A stretch of DNA of 64,000 bases from Paraburkholderia gardini (GTDB lineage Bacteria; Pseudomonadota; Gammaproteobacteria; Burkholderiales; Burkholderiaceae): the NCBI RefSeq assembly GCF_907164575.1, contig NZ_CAJQYY010000004.1, forward strand, positions 124,001 to 188,000, given 5' to 3'. The notes below the pieces were generated by a model, which was given only the letters and a program-made list of their open reading frames with translations, was not told the origin of the DNA and searched no databases. Numbering within the stretch: the stretch's first letter is position 1; each line of letters begins with the position of its first letter. Of this stretch, positions 47,924 to 56,968 are shown one piece after another. The position numbers were made by a program, and so were the translations under genes.

Positions 47924-48658
47924 TTGAGCCAGTCCAGCCATTTCAGTGAATTCGTCGCGGGGGCCCGCGACACGATCCCCATGATGGTCGGCGCCGCGCC
48001 GTTCGGCGTCATTTTCGGCACGCTCGTCACATCGGGGCCGCTGCACCTGTGGCATGGGCAGCTGATGTCGCTCGCCGTGTTCGCCGGGTCGGCGCAGTTC
48101 ATCGCGGTCGGTCTCATGGCGGGCAATGCGAGCTTCATCGTGCTGTGGGCGACGACGTTCGTCGTGAACCTGCGCCACGTCCTCTACAGCGCGACGCTCG
48201 CACCGTACGTCGCGCACCTGCCGCTGCGCTGGCGCGTCGTGCTCGGCGGCCTGCTCACCGACGAAGTGTTCGCCGTCGCGTGGACGCACTACCGGCGTCA
48301 CGCGCCAGGCGAGATCGGCCCATGGCATTTCCTGGGCTCCGGCGTCTCGATGTACGTCAACTGGCAAATCTGGACGCTCGCGGGCCTGCTGTTCGGCGCG
48401 GCGTTTCCCGGCCTGCAGTCCCTCGGGCTCGATTTCGCGATGGTCGCGACGTTCATCGCGATCGTCGTGCCGCAGCTCATCGCGTTCCGCTACATCGCCG
48501 CAGCCGCGACCGCGGGCGCGCTCGCCTTTTTCTGGCAGGGCTGGCCGTACAAGCTCGGTCTGCTCGGCGCCGTGATCGCGGGTGTCGCGATCGGCGTGGC
48601 GCTGTCGCGGCCGGAAATGCAGCGCGCGCGCCGACGCACCGCGGAGGCCTCGCAATGA
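47924..48658 (+). CDS. azlC: AzlC, branched-chain amino acid exporter large subunit
   Basis: AzlC and AzlD form an inner-membrane exporter of branched-chain or related amino acids. The 244-residue protein has several membrane segments and the family motifs GAAPFGVIFGTL and VNLRHVLYSATLAPY. I chose the TTG at 47924 (LSQSSHFSEF) because AGGAG lies at 47911-47915 with correct spacing; an in-frame GTG at 47903 would place this site inside the gene. Its stop overlaps the azlD start. Confidence 0.88.
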   Translation: MSQSSHFSEFVAGARDTIPMMVGAAPFGVIFGTLVTSGPLHLWHGQLMSLAVFAGSAQFIAVGLMAGNASFIVLWATTFVVNLRHVLYSATLAPYVAHLPLRWRVVLGGLLTDEVFAVAWTHYRRHAPGEIGPWHFLGSGVSMYVNWQIWTLAGLLFGAAFPGLQSLGLDFAMVATFIAIVVPQLIAFRYIAAAATAGALAFFWQGWPYKLGLLGAVIAGVAIGVALSRPEMQRARRRTAEASQ

Positions 48659-48978
48659 GCTACGTCCTGGTCATTCTCGGCATGGCGCTGATCACCTGGC
48701 TCATTCGCACGACGGTTTTCATCGTCGGCGACCGGCTGGTGTTTCCGCCGCTCGTGCGCACCGCGCTCGGGTTCGTGCCGGTCACCGTCCTGACCGCCAT
48801 CATCGTGCCGATGGCGGTGTCGCCTCATGGCGGCGGCGCGGAACTGACATGGCGCAATCCGCAACTGGTCGGCGCATTGGCTGCCGTCCTGGTGAGCGCG
48901 CTCACGCGCCGGCCGCTCCTGACGATCGCTGTCGGGCTGGCCGTCTTCTTTTTGTGGCAAGGCGTCGTGCTGAGGTAG
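48655..48978 (+). CDS. azlD: AzlD, branched-chain amino acid exporter small subunit
   Basis: The 107-residue protein has about four membrane segments and the family start MSYVLVILGMALITWLIRT, with RTALGFVPVTVLTAIIVP. It overlaps azlC by 4 bases (ATGA), as is usual for this pair. Confidence 0.92.
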   Translation: MSYVLVILGMALITWLIRTTVFIVGDRLVFPPLVRTALGFVPVTVLTAIIVPMAVSPHGGGAELTWRNPQLVGALAAVLVSALTRRPLLTIAVGLAVFFLWQGVVLR

Positions 48979-49322
48979 CGCCGGCGGCGCGGGCAGTTTC
49001 CACGGCCGGGCGCGCGCTGGCTCTTCCCGCCAGCCCGCATCGCTTTTATAACGCCAGTTCCACAGCACTCGCCCGGAGCCCACCTGCGCACCGGGGCCAG
49101 ACCGCCCCGCCTTGTCTCGTGGCCTTCCTCCATCAATCCGGCTCAAGTTTTGGCGACGTCCGCCGATAAACAGTCGACGTCCCCTTGCCGGACCGGCGCG
49201 ATCGCCGGTTTCGCCAGAAAACAGGGACCAGCCGCGCAATGTGTCTGGCGGATCGCCCATCGGCGGGCCGCCGGCGACGCCAGACAGACGCAGCGCGGGA
49301 CGACCACTCGGGACAGAAAGCT
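48979..49322 (+). other. Intergenic region with a structured, FliA-driven leader
   Basis: No gene is visible in these 344 bases. They contain the FliA promoter at 49143-49169. In the predicted leader two hairpins are visible: ACCGGCG/CGCCGGT around CGAT (49192-49209), and a wider pair GTCTGGCG (49243) with CGCCAGAC (49278). Confidence 0.6.
49143..49169 (+). promoter_or_regulatory. FliA (sigma-28) promoter
   Basis: TCAAGTTT and GCCGATAA are separated by 11 bases. The consensus is TAAAGTTT-N11-GCCGATAA, so 15 of 16 positions match, and CTCAAGTTT is the form common in betaproteobacterial flagellar genes. Transcription would start near 49177 towards the gene at 49323. Confidence 0.85.
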
Positions 49323-50081
49323 ATGGGTCACATCACCCTTTCACTGAAAGACGAAACCATTGCGTCATTGCGCAAGGATTTCGACGCGTTTCTGCGCGTA
49401 TCGCTGAAGCTCGATCCGCAGTTCGCGACGCCTTCGTTCGAGGATTTTCTGCGCGCCAAGCTGCTGGACAATATGGTCCCGCTGACGGAGCACGCGGTGC
49501 AGCGCATGTTGCAGGGCGGCCAGTACGCATGGGCCAAGCGCACACTCGACAAGGAATTCCCCGACGTCGTCGCGATCCTGATGCGTCAGGCGAACGAGTT
49601 CGGCTTCGGCTTCGCGGCGCGCTCCGAATGGACGCCCGAAGAGCTGGCGAAGCAGTGCCGCGACTGGGCGGCGGCCATCGTCACCGAAGCACAGGGCGAC
49701 CCGACGCTGGTCGATCCGCTCGCCGCGCAGATCAAGTCGGCGGCGCAGGACATCCAGGCGCTCGAAGAGATAATGCAGACGCCCGCGTGGCGGCTCGCGG
49801 AATCGCTGCGCCAGCGCGTGTACGAAGCGAAGATCGGCTGCGAAACGAGCGTCGGCAGCATGGCGCGTGAAAAGCTGGGCGAACTGCGCGGACTGCTGCG
49901 GCTCGGCATTTCGCACGGCTCGTTCCAGAAGCAGGAAGCGCAGCAGATCATGGAATACCTGCGCCTCCTGAAGCCGGATATCTTCGTCGAAGAACCGTAC
50001 GACATGTTCACGCGGCTCGCCGCGTGGCTGCGCAATATCTTCACCCCGCCGCCGCGCACCCAGCAACGGCAGTCGCGCTAA
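49323..50081 (+). CDS. Protein of unknown function under a FliA promoter
   Basis: I do not recognise this 252-residue protein. It is soluble, mostly helical, without signal peptide or membrane segment. It begins MGHITLSLKDETIASLRKDF, has a central region of about 100 residues rich in charged helices, and ends with a Pro/Gln/Arg-rich tail. I chose the ATG at 49323, with GAAAG upstream; the open frame to 49185 is not convincing. The FliA promoter upstream places it in the late flagellar or chemotaxis regulon, although no flagellar gene is in the window. Confidence 0.8.
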   Translation: MGHITLSLKDETIASLRKDFDAFLRVSLKLDPQFATPSFEDFLRAKLLDNMVPLTEHAVQRMLQGGQYAWAKRTLDKEFPDVVAILMRQANEFGFGFAARSEWTPEELAKQCRDWAAAIVTEAQGDPTLVDPLAAQIKSAAQDIQALEEIMQTPAWRLAESLRQRVYEAKIGCETSVGSMAREKLGELRGLLRLGISHGSFQKQEAQQIMEYLRLLKPDIFVEEPYDMFTRLAAWLRNIFTPPPRTQQRQSR

Positions 50082-50184
50082 GCGTGACCGCGGTCGGAGC
50101 GCCCGTAACTGAGCCGCCGCTGAGCCGTCACTGCGCCGCTGCAGGCCCGCGTCGATCACACGCCCGCGGCGCTGGGCGCATCGC

Positions 50185-52362
50185 TCAATCCCACATCTTT
50201 CTCAGCTTCGCCGCGATCTCGATCTTCGCGTGGGCCGCTGCCGCAAGCCCGGCGGCCGTCGGCGCGGCGGGCACCGGCACATGCGGCCATGCGTGCGCGT
50301 CGAAGAGCGGCAGCAGATGCGCCGGAATGAACCGCGTACGCTGCGCCCACACGTGACGGTCGCCGAGTTGCGTCTGGTTGTGCACGTAGAAGCGCTGCGG
50401 CACGACGATATGCAGGTCCTCCTTTGCACGCGTCATCGCGACATAGAGCAGGCGCCGTTCTTCATCGAGTTCGGCGTCGTTGCCCGTCGCGAGATCCGAC
50501 GGAATGCAGCCGTCGACGCCGTTCAGCACGAACACGTTGCGCCACTCCTGCCCTTTCGCAGAATGGATCGTCGACAGGATTAAATAGTCTTCGTCGATCA
50601 GCGGCACGCCCGATTCATCGCTGGTGGCGTCGGGCGGATCGAGCGTCAGCTCGGTCAGAAAGCGCTCGCGCGACGCATAGGTGCCCGCGATGCTTTCCAT
50701 CTGCAGCAGATCGCCCTGACGGATCGAAGCATCTTCGTGATTGCGCTCCAGATGCGGCTCGTACCAGCGGCGGATCAACTCGAACTCCGCCGGCCAGGCC
50801 GACTGGCGCCCACACAACTGCGACATCAGTTCGACGAACGGTTGCCAGTCTTGCGCCGCGCGGGCCGGCGGCGTGAACGACGCCAGCGCGCCCGCTGTGT
50901 GCTGCGCACCGCGATACAGGCCGACGGCTGTGTCCGTGTCTTCCGGCGGCGTCGCGCCAGCGCGTTCGGCGACCTGATCGAGCACGCGCGCGGCCGTTGC
51001 CGGCCCGATGCCCGGCATTAACTGGACGACGCGAAAACCCGCCACCCGGTCGCGCGGATTTTCCGCCCAGCGCAATACGGCGAGGACGTCCTTCACATGG
51101 ACCGAATCGAGGAATTTGAGGCCGCCGAACTTGACGAACGGAATGTTGCGCCGGGTCAGTTCGATCTCGAGCGTCGCGCTGTGATGGGCGGCCCTGAACA
51201 GGATGGCCTGCGATTTCAGCTTCATGCCGTCCTCGCGCGCCTCCAGCACTTTCTCGACCACATAACGCGCCTGATCGACTTCATCGGCGACGGTGACAAG
51301 ACGCGGACGTTGCGCCGATGCGCGATCGGTCCACAGGTTCTTCGTGAAGCGCTCGGCCGCGAGATCGATGACGGCGTTCGATGCGGCAAGAATCGGCTGT
51401 GTCGAACGATAGTTGCGCTCGAGCGTGACCTGTTTCGCCGGCGGATCGAAGTGCGCCGGGAAATCGAGGATGTTGCGCACCGTCGCGCCGCGAAACGAAT
51501 AGATGGACTGCGCGTCGTCACCGACAACCGTCAGGCCGCGCCCGTCCGGCTTGATGCCGAGCAGGATCGACGCCTGCAGGCGGTTGGTGTCCTGGTATTC
51601 GTCGACAAGCACATGATCGAAGCGCCCCGACAGGTCGGCCGCGATCGACGGCTCCGCCGCCATGTGCGACCAGTACAGCAGAAGGTCGTCGTAATCGAGC
51701 ACGCTCTGCGTCTGCTTGGCCGCGACGTACGCGGCAAAGAGCGCGCGCAGCTCGGCTTCCCATTCGCGACACCACGGAAACGCGGTGTCGAGCACGTCGG
51801 CGAGCGTTGCACTCGTGTTCACGACGCGCGAATAGATCGAAAAACAGGTGTTTTTCGACGGGAACCGCTTCTCTTTCGCCGACAACCCGAGTTCGTGACG
51901 CACGAGGTTCATCAGGTCGGCGGAGTCTTCGCGATCGTTGATCGTGAAGGTGGGCGACAGACCGATGAGATCGGCGTATTCGCGCAGCAGACGCGCGCCG
52001 ACGCTGTGAAACGTGCCCGACCAGGTGAGCCCCTGGGCGAACGCCGCCCGCGCGCCGGGCGCGGCGCCCGCGATGCGCGTGACGCGCCGGATCATTTCCT
52101 GCGCGGCGCGCCGCGAAAACGTGAGCAGCAGGATGCGGCGCGGGTCGGCGCCCTTCATCACCAGGTGCGCGACGCGATGGGCCAGCGTATTCGTCTTGCC
52201 GGAACCCGCGCCGGCAATCACCAGCAGCGCGCCGGATGGTTCTCCAGAATCGTCCGCACCGAATTCGACGGCCTCGCGCTGGGCCTCGTTGAGCTTCGCG
52301 AGCCAGGCGGCGGCATTGGAGGGCGGGGAATCGGCGGTGGAGAGCACAGTGGTCGGGAGCAT
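50185..52362 (-). CDS. UvrD/Rep-type ATP-dependent DNA helicase
   Basis: This superfamily 1A helicase unwinds DNA 3' to 5' in repair and replication restart. The 725-residue protein has Walker A GAGSGKTNT, LLTFSRRAAQEM (motif Ia), VDEYQDTN (motif II), VVGDDAQSIYSFRGA (motif III), LERNYRSTQ (motif IV), STIHSAKGQEW (motif V) and VAMTRAKEDLHI (motif VI). I chose the ATG at 52362; the TTG at 52401 lies inside an SOS box. The C-terminus is shorter than that of E. coli UvrD and lacks its Tudor tail. Confidence 0.92.
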   Translation of the reverse strand: MLPTTVLSTADSPPSNAAAWLAKLNEAQREAVEFGADDSGEPSGALLVIAGAGSGKTNTLAHRVAHLVMKGADPRRILLLTFSRRAAQEMIRRVTRIAGAAPGARAAFAQGLTWSGTFHSVGARLLREYADLIGLSPTFTINDREDSADLMNLVRHELGLSAKEKRFPSKNTCFSIYSRVVNTSATLADVLDTAFPWCREWEAELRALFAAYVAAKQTQSVLDYDDLLLYWSHMAAEPSIAADLSGRFDHVLVDEYQDTNRLQASILLGIKPDGRGLTVVGDDAQSIYSFRGATVRNILDFPAHFDPPAKQVTLERNYRSTQPILAASNAVIDLAAERFTKNLWTDRASAQRPRLVTVADEVDQARYVVEKVLEAREDGMKLKSQAILFRAAHHSATLEIELTRRNIPFVKFGGLKFLDSVHVKDVLAVLRWAENPRDRVAGFRVVQLMPGIGPATAARVLDQVAERAGATPPEDTDTAVGLYRGAQHTAGALASFTPPARAAQDWQPFVELMSQLCGRQSAWPAEFELIRRWYEPHLERNHEDASIRQGDLLQMESIAGTYASRERFLTELTLDPPDATSDESGVPLIDEDYLILSTIHSAKGQEWRNVFVLNGVDGCIPSDLATGNDAELDEERRLLYVAMTRAKEDLHIVVPQRFYVHNQTQLGDRHVWAQRTRFIPAHLLPLFDAHAWPHVPVPAAPTAAGLAAAAHAKIEIAAKLRKMWD

Positions 52363-52385
52363 AAGGTGACGGAGGGCGACGCATA

Positions 52386-52401
52386 CTGTATATCCATACA
52401 A
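52386..52401 (-). promoter_or_regulatory. SOS box (LexA site) ahead of the helicase gene
   Basis: CTGT-ATATCCAT-ACAA matches the LexA consensus CTGT-N8-ACAG at all but the last base, with an AT-rich core and TA before CTGT. It lies 24 bases before the start codon. Confidence 0.65.
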
Positions 52402-52493
52402 CCCGTGCCGACAAGCGCCCTGTTTGGGGCTCCATGGCGGCGACCGAAGCGATCCGCGCTTTCTTTGGGATTTTCAGCTCACGCAGACAGGAA

Positions 52494-52523
52494 CGGCCCG
52501 GACGCGCATAGCGCTCCGGGCCG
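52494..52523 (-). terminator. Strong hairpin after the first secreted Lys/Ala-rich gene
   Basis: CGGCCCGGA pairs with TCCGGGCCG, and inside it GCGC pairs with GCGC around ATA. It lies 70 bases after the stop at 52593. There is no clear T-tract, so termination efficiency is uncertain. Confidence 0.45.
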
Positions 52524-52592
52524 CTCGTTGCGACACGCCGTTGGCTCGGACGAAACCGTGACGCGGGTCGGGGACGCGAGCGGCGTGCGTGG

Positions 52593-52865
52593 TTAATCCT
52601 GCTTCTTTGCGTCCTTCACGCGAGCGTCGGCCGCTGCCTTGTCGGCATCGGACTGCGCATCGGTCTTCTTCCTGTCCGCCTTTGCCTGAGCGACGGCCGC
52701 CTTTTTATCAGCCTTCGACTGTTCCTTCGCGGCCTTGCTGTCTGCATGCGTGACAGGCTCCGATACCGGATCACGCGAAGGCGCGGTTTGCGCGAAAGCG
52801 GCGGCCGGCATGCCGGCCGACAGGCAACCTGCGACAAGCGCCGCGATGAGTGTGCTGGTTTTCAT
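52593..52865 (-). CDS. Small secreted Lys/Ala/Asp-rich protein
   Basis: The 90-residue precursor has a signal peptide ending at AFAQ (residue 26). The 64-residue mature part is a low-complexity helix built from Lys, Ala and Asp with repeats such as KADKKAAVAQAKADRKK. AGGAGG precedes the ATG at ideal spacing. I know no function; it resembles small stress-related periplasmic proteins only in composition. The next gene upstream encodes a protein of the same style. Confidence 0.85.
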   Translation of the reverse strand: MKTSTLIAALVAGCLSAGMPAAAFAQTAPSRDPVSEPVTHADSKAAKEQSKADKKAAVAQAKADRKKTDAQSDADKAAADARVKDAKKQD

Positions 52866-52980
52866 GGGATACCTCCTGTTGTGCCGTCTGCATTCTCCGC
52901 ATGAAACGGTCCCGGCAGGGGAAACGGCTGAAACGGGGCCCGGAAAATGGGCGCGGGCAAGAGACGCGATTACCGACGGG

Positions 52981-53457
52981 TTACTGGTGTGTATCGGTTC
53001 CCGGAGCCGCGCCCTGTCCCTGCGTGCCCTGCATTTGCGCGTTCATTTCGTTGCTCGCGGCGGCCTTGTCAGCCTGCTTGTTGATCTTCGCGTTGCGCAC
53101 GTCCTGCTTGTATTGCGCCTTCGCATCCTTCTGTTCCTGCTTCATCTGCGCCTTCGAAGCCTTCTTCGACGCGCGGTATTCGGCGTTTGCCTGCGCGTTG
53201 GCATCACGCTTCTGGACGAGCGGATCGGCCGAACCCGGCGCGACCAGTCGTTGCGGCGCCGGCGTGACGGGCGTTACACCCTGCGCGGCCGGTGCGGCCG
53301 GCGCCATGTCAGCGCCTTGCGCGGCGGGCATCTGCATCTGGGACTGGGGCTGGGCTGTCGCGCCCGGAGCCGGTTGCGCGCCTGTCTGCGCGAACGCAGC
53401 GCTCGAAGCAAGGGCGGTCAGGGCGGTACCGATCAGAAGCGAACGAATCTGGGTCAT
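52981..53457 (-). CDS. Secreted protein with Gln/Pro-rich and Lys/Ala-rich parts
   Basis: The 158-residue precursor has a signal peptide ending at AFAQ (residue 24). The mature protein has a Pro/Ala/Gln/Met-rich first half and a Lys/Ala/Gln helix (NAQANAEYRASKKASKAQMK onwards) in the second half. GAGGAAAG lies before the ATG. It is 115 bases from the related gene at 52593, and both share signal-peptide ending and basic helix. The function is unknown. Confidence 0.83.
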   Translation of the reverse strand: MTQIRSLLIGTALTALASSAAFAQTGAQPAPGATAQPQSQMQMPAAQGADMAPAAPAAQGVTPVTPAPQRLVAPGSADPLVQKRDANAQANAEYRASKKASKAQMKQEQKDAKAQYKQDVRNAKINKQADKAAASNEMNAQMQGTQGQGAAPGTDTHQ

Positions 53458-53742
53458 GGCTTTCCTCTCTCAAGTTGTCCGGCCGGGCGTCGAATCTGGC
53501 GTGCCGCATTCAATGCGCACCGCGTCCGGTCTGTTGAGCCTCGCTACAAAATGCAGCAGGCTTTTCTACAGACTGCCCTCTGGAGAGTGAAGTTCGACCG
53601 CAAACACCGGGTGTTACTCAACGTTTCATTTCCTGACAACTCGATAACATCTGCTTGCAGAGCGGGCCAAAGCAGGCACGCAGAGTGCGTCCATGAGACT
53701 TCTGGCTTATGATTCGATGTCGTATCCCGACTGGCGCGCGCC

Positions 53743-53961
53743 ATGCCCAACCTCGATTTCACGCTGACCGGCGACTACGTCGAACTGCACAACCTGCTCA
53801 AGATCACGGGCCTCGCCGACAGCGGCGGCTCGGCGAAAGTAATCGTCGCTTCCGGCGCCGTGACCGTCGACGGCCAGATCGAAACGCGCAAGACCTGCAA
53901 GATCCGCGCGGGCCAGGTGGTGCTGCTGGGCGACACGCGGATCGCCGTCCACGAAGGTTAG
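53743..53961 (+). CDS. S4-domain RNA-binding protein (YbcJ-like)
   Basis: The 72-residue protein is a single S4 domain: EYVELHNLLK-type start (VELHNLLKITGLADSGG), KVIVASGAVTVDGQIETRK and AGQVVLLGDTRI. It resembles YbcJ/YaaA, small RNA-binding proteins of unknown target. No strong ribosome binding site is visible before the ATG at 53743. A hairpin terminator follows. The 285 bases upstream contain nothing I recognise. Confidence 0.87.
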   Translation: MPNLDFTLTGDYVELHNLLKITGLADSGGSAKVIVASGAVTVDGQIETRKTCKIRAGQVVLLGDTRIAVHEG

Positions 53962-54005
53962 CGAAAGAAATTGCACCAGAAATGTGCTTCGTGATCGACA
54001 GCGGC

Positions 54006-54032
54006 ACAGCTTCCCAATAAGCTGTCTCTTTT
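54006..54032 (+). terminator. Terminator after the S4 gene
   Basis: ACAGCTT and AAGCTGT pair perfectly around CCCAAT, followed by CTCTTTT. It lies 45 bases after the stop codon. Confidence 0.6.
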
Positions 54033-54077
54033 AGAAGAAAACGGCGTGGACCGCGTTCCGCGCGCCGTTCCTCGTTC

Positions 54078-55514
54078 ATGACCCAACCCGGTTTGCCCCA
54101 CATAACCGCCGCGCAACCGTCGCTATCGCGGCATGCCGCCGATACCGCCCGCCTCGCCGCCCCGCTCGCCATCGCACAGCTCTCGCAGATGGCGATGGGT
54201 GTCACCGATACCGTCCTGCTCGGCTCGCTCGGTCCCGACGCGCTCGCGGCCGGCGGCCTCGGCGCGAACCTGTTCTTCGTCGTCGTGACGCTGCTGCAGG
54301 GCGTGCTGACGTCCGTCAGCGTGAGCGTCGCGCATGCGCGCGGCGCGCAGGCGGAAGAGCGCGTGCCGCACATCTACTGGACAGGTCTCCTGCTCTCGAT
54401 CCTGCTGGCGATACCCGCGTTCGCGCTGCTGTCGTTCGCGAGTCCGATCCTGCTCGCGTTCGGCGAGCCCACGCTGCTCGCCCATAACGTCGGCGAATAC
54501 TGCGCGATGCTGCGCTGGGGCACGCCTGCGAGTCTGATCGGGATCGGCCTGATGCGCTCGTTCCTGCCCGCGATCGGCGCCGCGAAGCGCCTGCTCTGGG
54601 TATCGATTGGCGGCGTGGGCGTCAACGCGTTCCTCAACTACGGCCTGATTCACGGCGCGTATGGCCTGCCGAGGCTCGGCTTTCTCGGCTCGGGCGCGGC
54701 GACGACCATCACGGTATGGCTGACGGCGCTCATCCTGATGGCGCTTCTCCACCTGCGTCCGAGATATCGCCATTTCGTGACGGCGACACGTCCGGAGATG
54801 CCGCTCATGGGCGAGCTGTTCGGCATCGGCTGGCCCGTTGCGATCACCTACGGCGTCGAGTCGACGCTTTTTCTCGCGACCGGCCTGATGGTCGGCCTGC
54901 TCGGCGAATCCCAGCTCGCCGCGCACCAGATCGCGCTCAATGTTGCTTCGGTGGCGTTCATGGTGCCGCTCGCGATCGGCCAGGCAGCGAACGTGCGAGT
55001 CGGCTACTGGTCGGGCGCCGGACAACCGCTTGCCGCCCGGCACGCCGGGTTCGTGGCGATCGCGCTCGGCGTCGGCTTCATGGTGCTGTCGGGCACCGTG
55101 CTGATCGTGGCACCGCACGCGATCGTCGGTCTGTATCTGCATCTCGACGACCCGGCGAACGCATCGACGGTGTCGCTCGCTGCGTCCCTGCTTGGCGTCG
55201 CGGCGATTTTCCAGATCGTCGACGGCATGCAGACGGTCGGCTCCGGCTGCCTGCGCGGCCTGAAAGACACCCGCGTGCCGATGATCGCCGCCGCATTCGG
55301 CTACTGGGGCATCGGCTTTCCGACTGGCTACACGCTGGCGTTCCACTTTGGCCTCGGGGCGCGCGGCCTGTGGTGGGGCCTCGCCGCGGGCCTCGCCAGC
55401 GTGGCGCTCCTGATGACGCTGCGCTTTCACCACCTGAGCCTGCGACGCGTACCCGCCATCCCGGCCGGTCAGCCGGGCACCAATAGCGCGACCGACCCAG
55501 GACTTACCCGGTAA
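54078..55514 (+). CDS. MATE-family multidrug efflux transporter
   Basis: The 478-residue inner-membrane protein has twelve predicted membrane segments and family motifs such as LAAPLAIAQLSQMAMGVTDTVLLG (key QMAMGVTDT) and the C-terminal-half counterpart FGIGWPVAITYGVESTLF. It belongs to the NorM branch, which exports cationic drugs in exchange for Na+ or H+. Substrates are not predictable. Confidence 0.92.
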   Translation: MTQPGLPHITAAQPSLSRHAADTARLAAPLAIAQLSQMAMGVTDTVLLGSLGPDALAAGGLGANLFFVVVTLLQGVLTSVSVSVAHARGAQAEERVPHIYWTGLLLSILLAIPAFALLSFASPILLAFGEPTLLAHNVGEYCAMLRWGTPASLIGIGLMRSFLPAIGAAKRLLWVSIGGVGVNAFLNYGLIHGAYGLPRLGFLGSGAATTITVWLTALILMALLHLRPRYRHFVTATRPEMPLMGELFGIGWPVAITYGVESTLFLATGLMVGLLGESQLAAHQIALNVASVAFMVPLAIGQAANVRVGYWSGAGQPLAARHAGFVAIALGVGFMVLSGTVLIVAPHAIVGLYLHLDDPANASTVSLAASLLGVAAIFQIVDGMQTVGSGCLRGLKDTRVPMIAAAFGYWGIGFPTGYTLAFHFGLGARGLWWGLAAGLASVALLMTLRFHHLSLRRVPAIPAGQPGTNSATDPGLTR

Positions 55515-55559
55515 ACGCTGAAAACATGGCTGGAAACGCCTGTCTGACTGGAAACCGGC

Positions 55560-55602
55560 CGGTAAAATAAGCGTCCGCTACATAGCGGCGCCGTATTTAC
55601 CG
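55560..55602 (+). other. Nested inverted repeats in the leader of the BASS transporter gene
   Basis: CGGTAAA (55560) pairs with TTTACCG (55596), and inside it CCGCT pairs with AGCGG around ACAT (55575-55588). The element ends 26 bases before the start codon. Confidence 0.5.
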
Positions 55603-55628
55603 TCAATCCAGGCAAACAGGATCTTTTC

Positions 55629-56600
55629 ATGCTCGCCCGCGCTACCCGCCTTTTCCCCCTGTGGGCCGTGCTCGTCTCGTTCGCGGCCTGTTTTTCGCCG
55701 ACGTCCGTAACACCCATCGCTCCGCACGTCACCACGCTGCTCACGATCATCATGCTGGCCATGGGCGTCACGCTCTCAGTGGCCGATTTCCAGCGTGTGT
55801 TCACGCGGCCGGCTCCGGTCGTGGCCGGCATCGTGCTGCATTACCTCGTGATGCCGCTTGCCGCGTGGGCCATCGCGAAGGCATTGCGCATGCCGCCCGA
55901 CCTCACGGCGGGCATGGTGCTCGTCGGCAGCGTGGCGAGCGGCACGGCGTCGAACGTCATGATCTATCTGGCGCGCGGCGATGTCGCGCTGTCCGTCACC
56001 ATCAGCGCGCTGTCGACGCTCGTCGGCGTGTTCGCGACCCCGCTGCTCACGCGCCTGTACGTCGACGCCTCGATCGTGGTCGACGTCCACGGCATGCTGA
56101 TGAGCATCCTGCAGATCGTCGCGCTGCCAATCGTCGTCGGCCTGATCGTGAACCATCTGTTCAGCCGTTTCGTGCGCAGGATCGAGCCCGTGCTGCCGCT
56201 CGTTTCGATGGTCGCCATTCTGCTGATCATCGCGGCAGTCGTGGGCGGCACGCAAAAGAGCATCGCGTCCGTCGGCCTCCTGGTGATGCTCGGCGTCGTG
56301 CTGCATAACGGGATCGGCCTGCTCGGCGGTTACTGGGGCGGCCGCCTGCTCGGCTTCGACGAGGCCGTGTGCCGCACGCTCGCCATCGAAGTCGGCATGC
56401 AGAACTCCGGCCTTGCCGCCACGCTCGGCAAGCTGTACTTCACGCCGATCGCCGCGCTCCCGGGCGCGCTGTTCTCGGTGTGGCACAACCTGTCCGGGTC
56501 GCTGCTCGCGGGTTACTGGGCAGGCCGCCCGGCGAAGGGGTCGACGCACCCTGACGGTGCCGCCCCGCTCGCGCCCGGGCGCAGCCAGGGCGCGTCGTAA
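55629..56600 (+). CDS. Bile acid:sodium symporter (BASS) family transporter
   Basis: The 323-residue membrane protein has about nine to ten segments and the BASS-type motifs [21 protein letters not shown] and [18 protein letters not shown], the second being the conserved crossover signature. Bacterial members carry pantothenate, sulfate-bile-acid-like or 2-oxoacid substrates; the substrate here is unknown. AGGA precedes the ATG. Confidence 0.92.
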   Translation: MLARATRLFPLWAVLVSFAACFSPTSVTPIAPHVTTLLTIIMLAMGVTLSVADFQRVFTRPAPVVAGIVLHYLVMPLAAWAIAKALRMPPDLTAGMVLVGSVASGTASNVMIYLARGDVALSVTISALSTLVGVFATPLLTRLYVDASIVVDVHGMLMSILQIVALPIVVGLIVNHLFSRFVRRIEPVLPLVSMVAILLIIAAVVGGTQKSIASVGLLVMLGVVLHNGIGLLGGYWGGRLLGFDEAVCRTLAIEVGMQNSGLAATLGKLYFTPIAALPGALFSVWHNLSGSLLAGYWAGRPAKGSTHPDGAAPLAPGRSQGAS

Positions 56601-56968
56601 TCCGCCATTCGCGGTCATCGTCCCGATGACCGCGCTCACACGGCGGCGGCTGATCCTCAAGCCTGTTGCCGTGTGTTTGCCGCCGGCGCTGCGTCCTCCG
56701 TTACCCTTCGATTCCGCCTGTTCGCCGCACTTCGCGTTACCCTTCCTTTCCCCACGCCTTCCCGTGACGTGCCCGTCACCGCTCGACCACCCCATCCGCC
56801 CGACGCGTTCACGCATTCTGAAGCGACGCGCCGGCGCAAACAATCTGCCGAACGGCCAGGTGGGTCTGGCCGCCCGATTCCCCTTAGAATGCTTTTCAGG
56901 CTGCGGCGGTGACTCGCGGTACGCCAGTTGCCAGGCGGTAGCAGCCGTTTCACAGGGAGAGCGCCAAG
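56601..56968 (+). other. Intergenic region before the phospholipase-D gene
   Basis: No gene is visible in these 368 bases. GTTACCCTTC occurs twice, at 56700 and 56736. TAGAAT at 56885-56890 is a possible -10 box without a matching -35. Confidence 0.4.
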
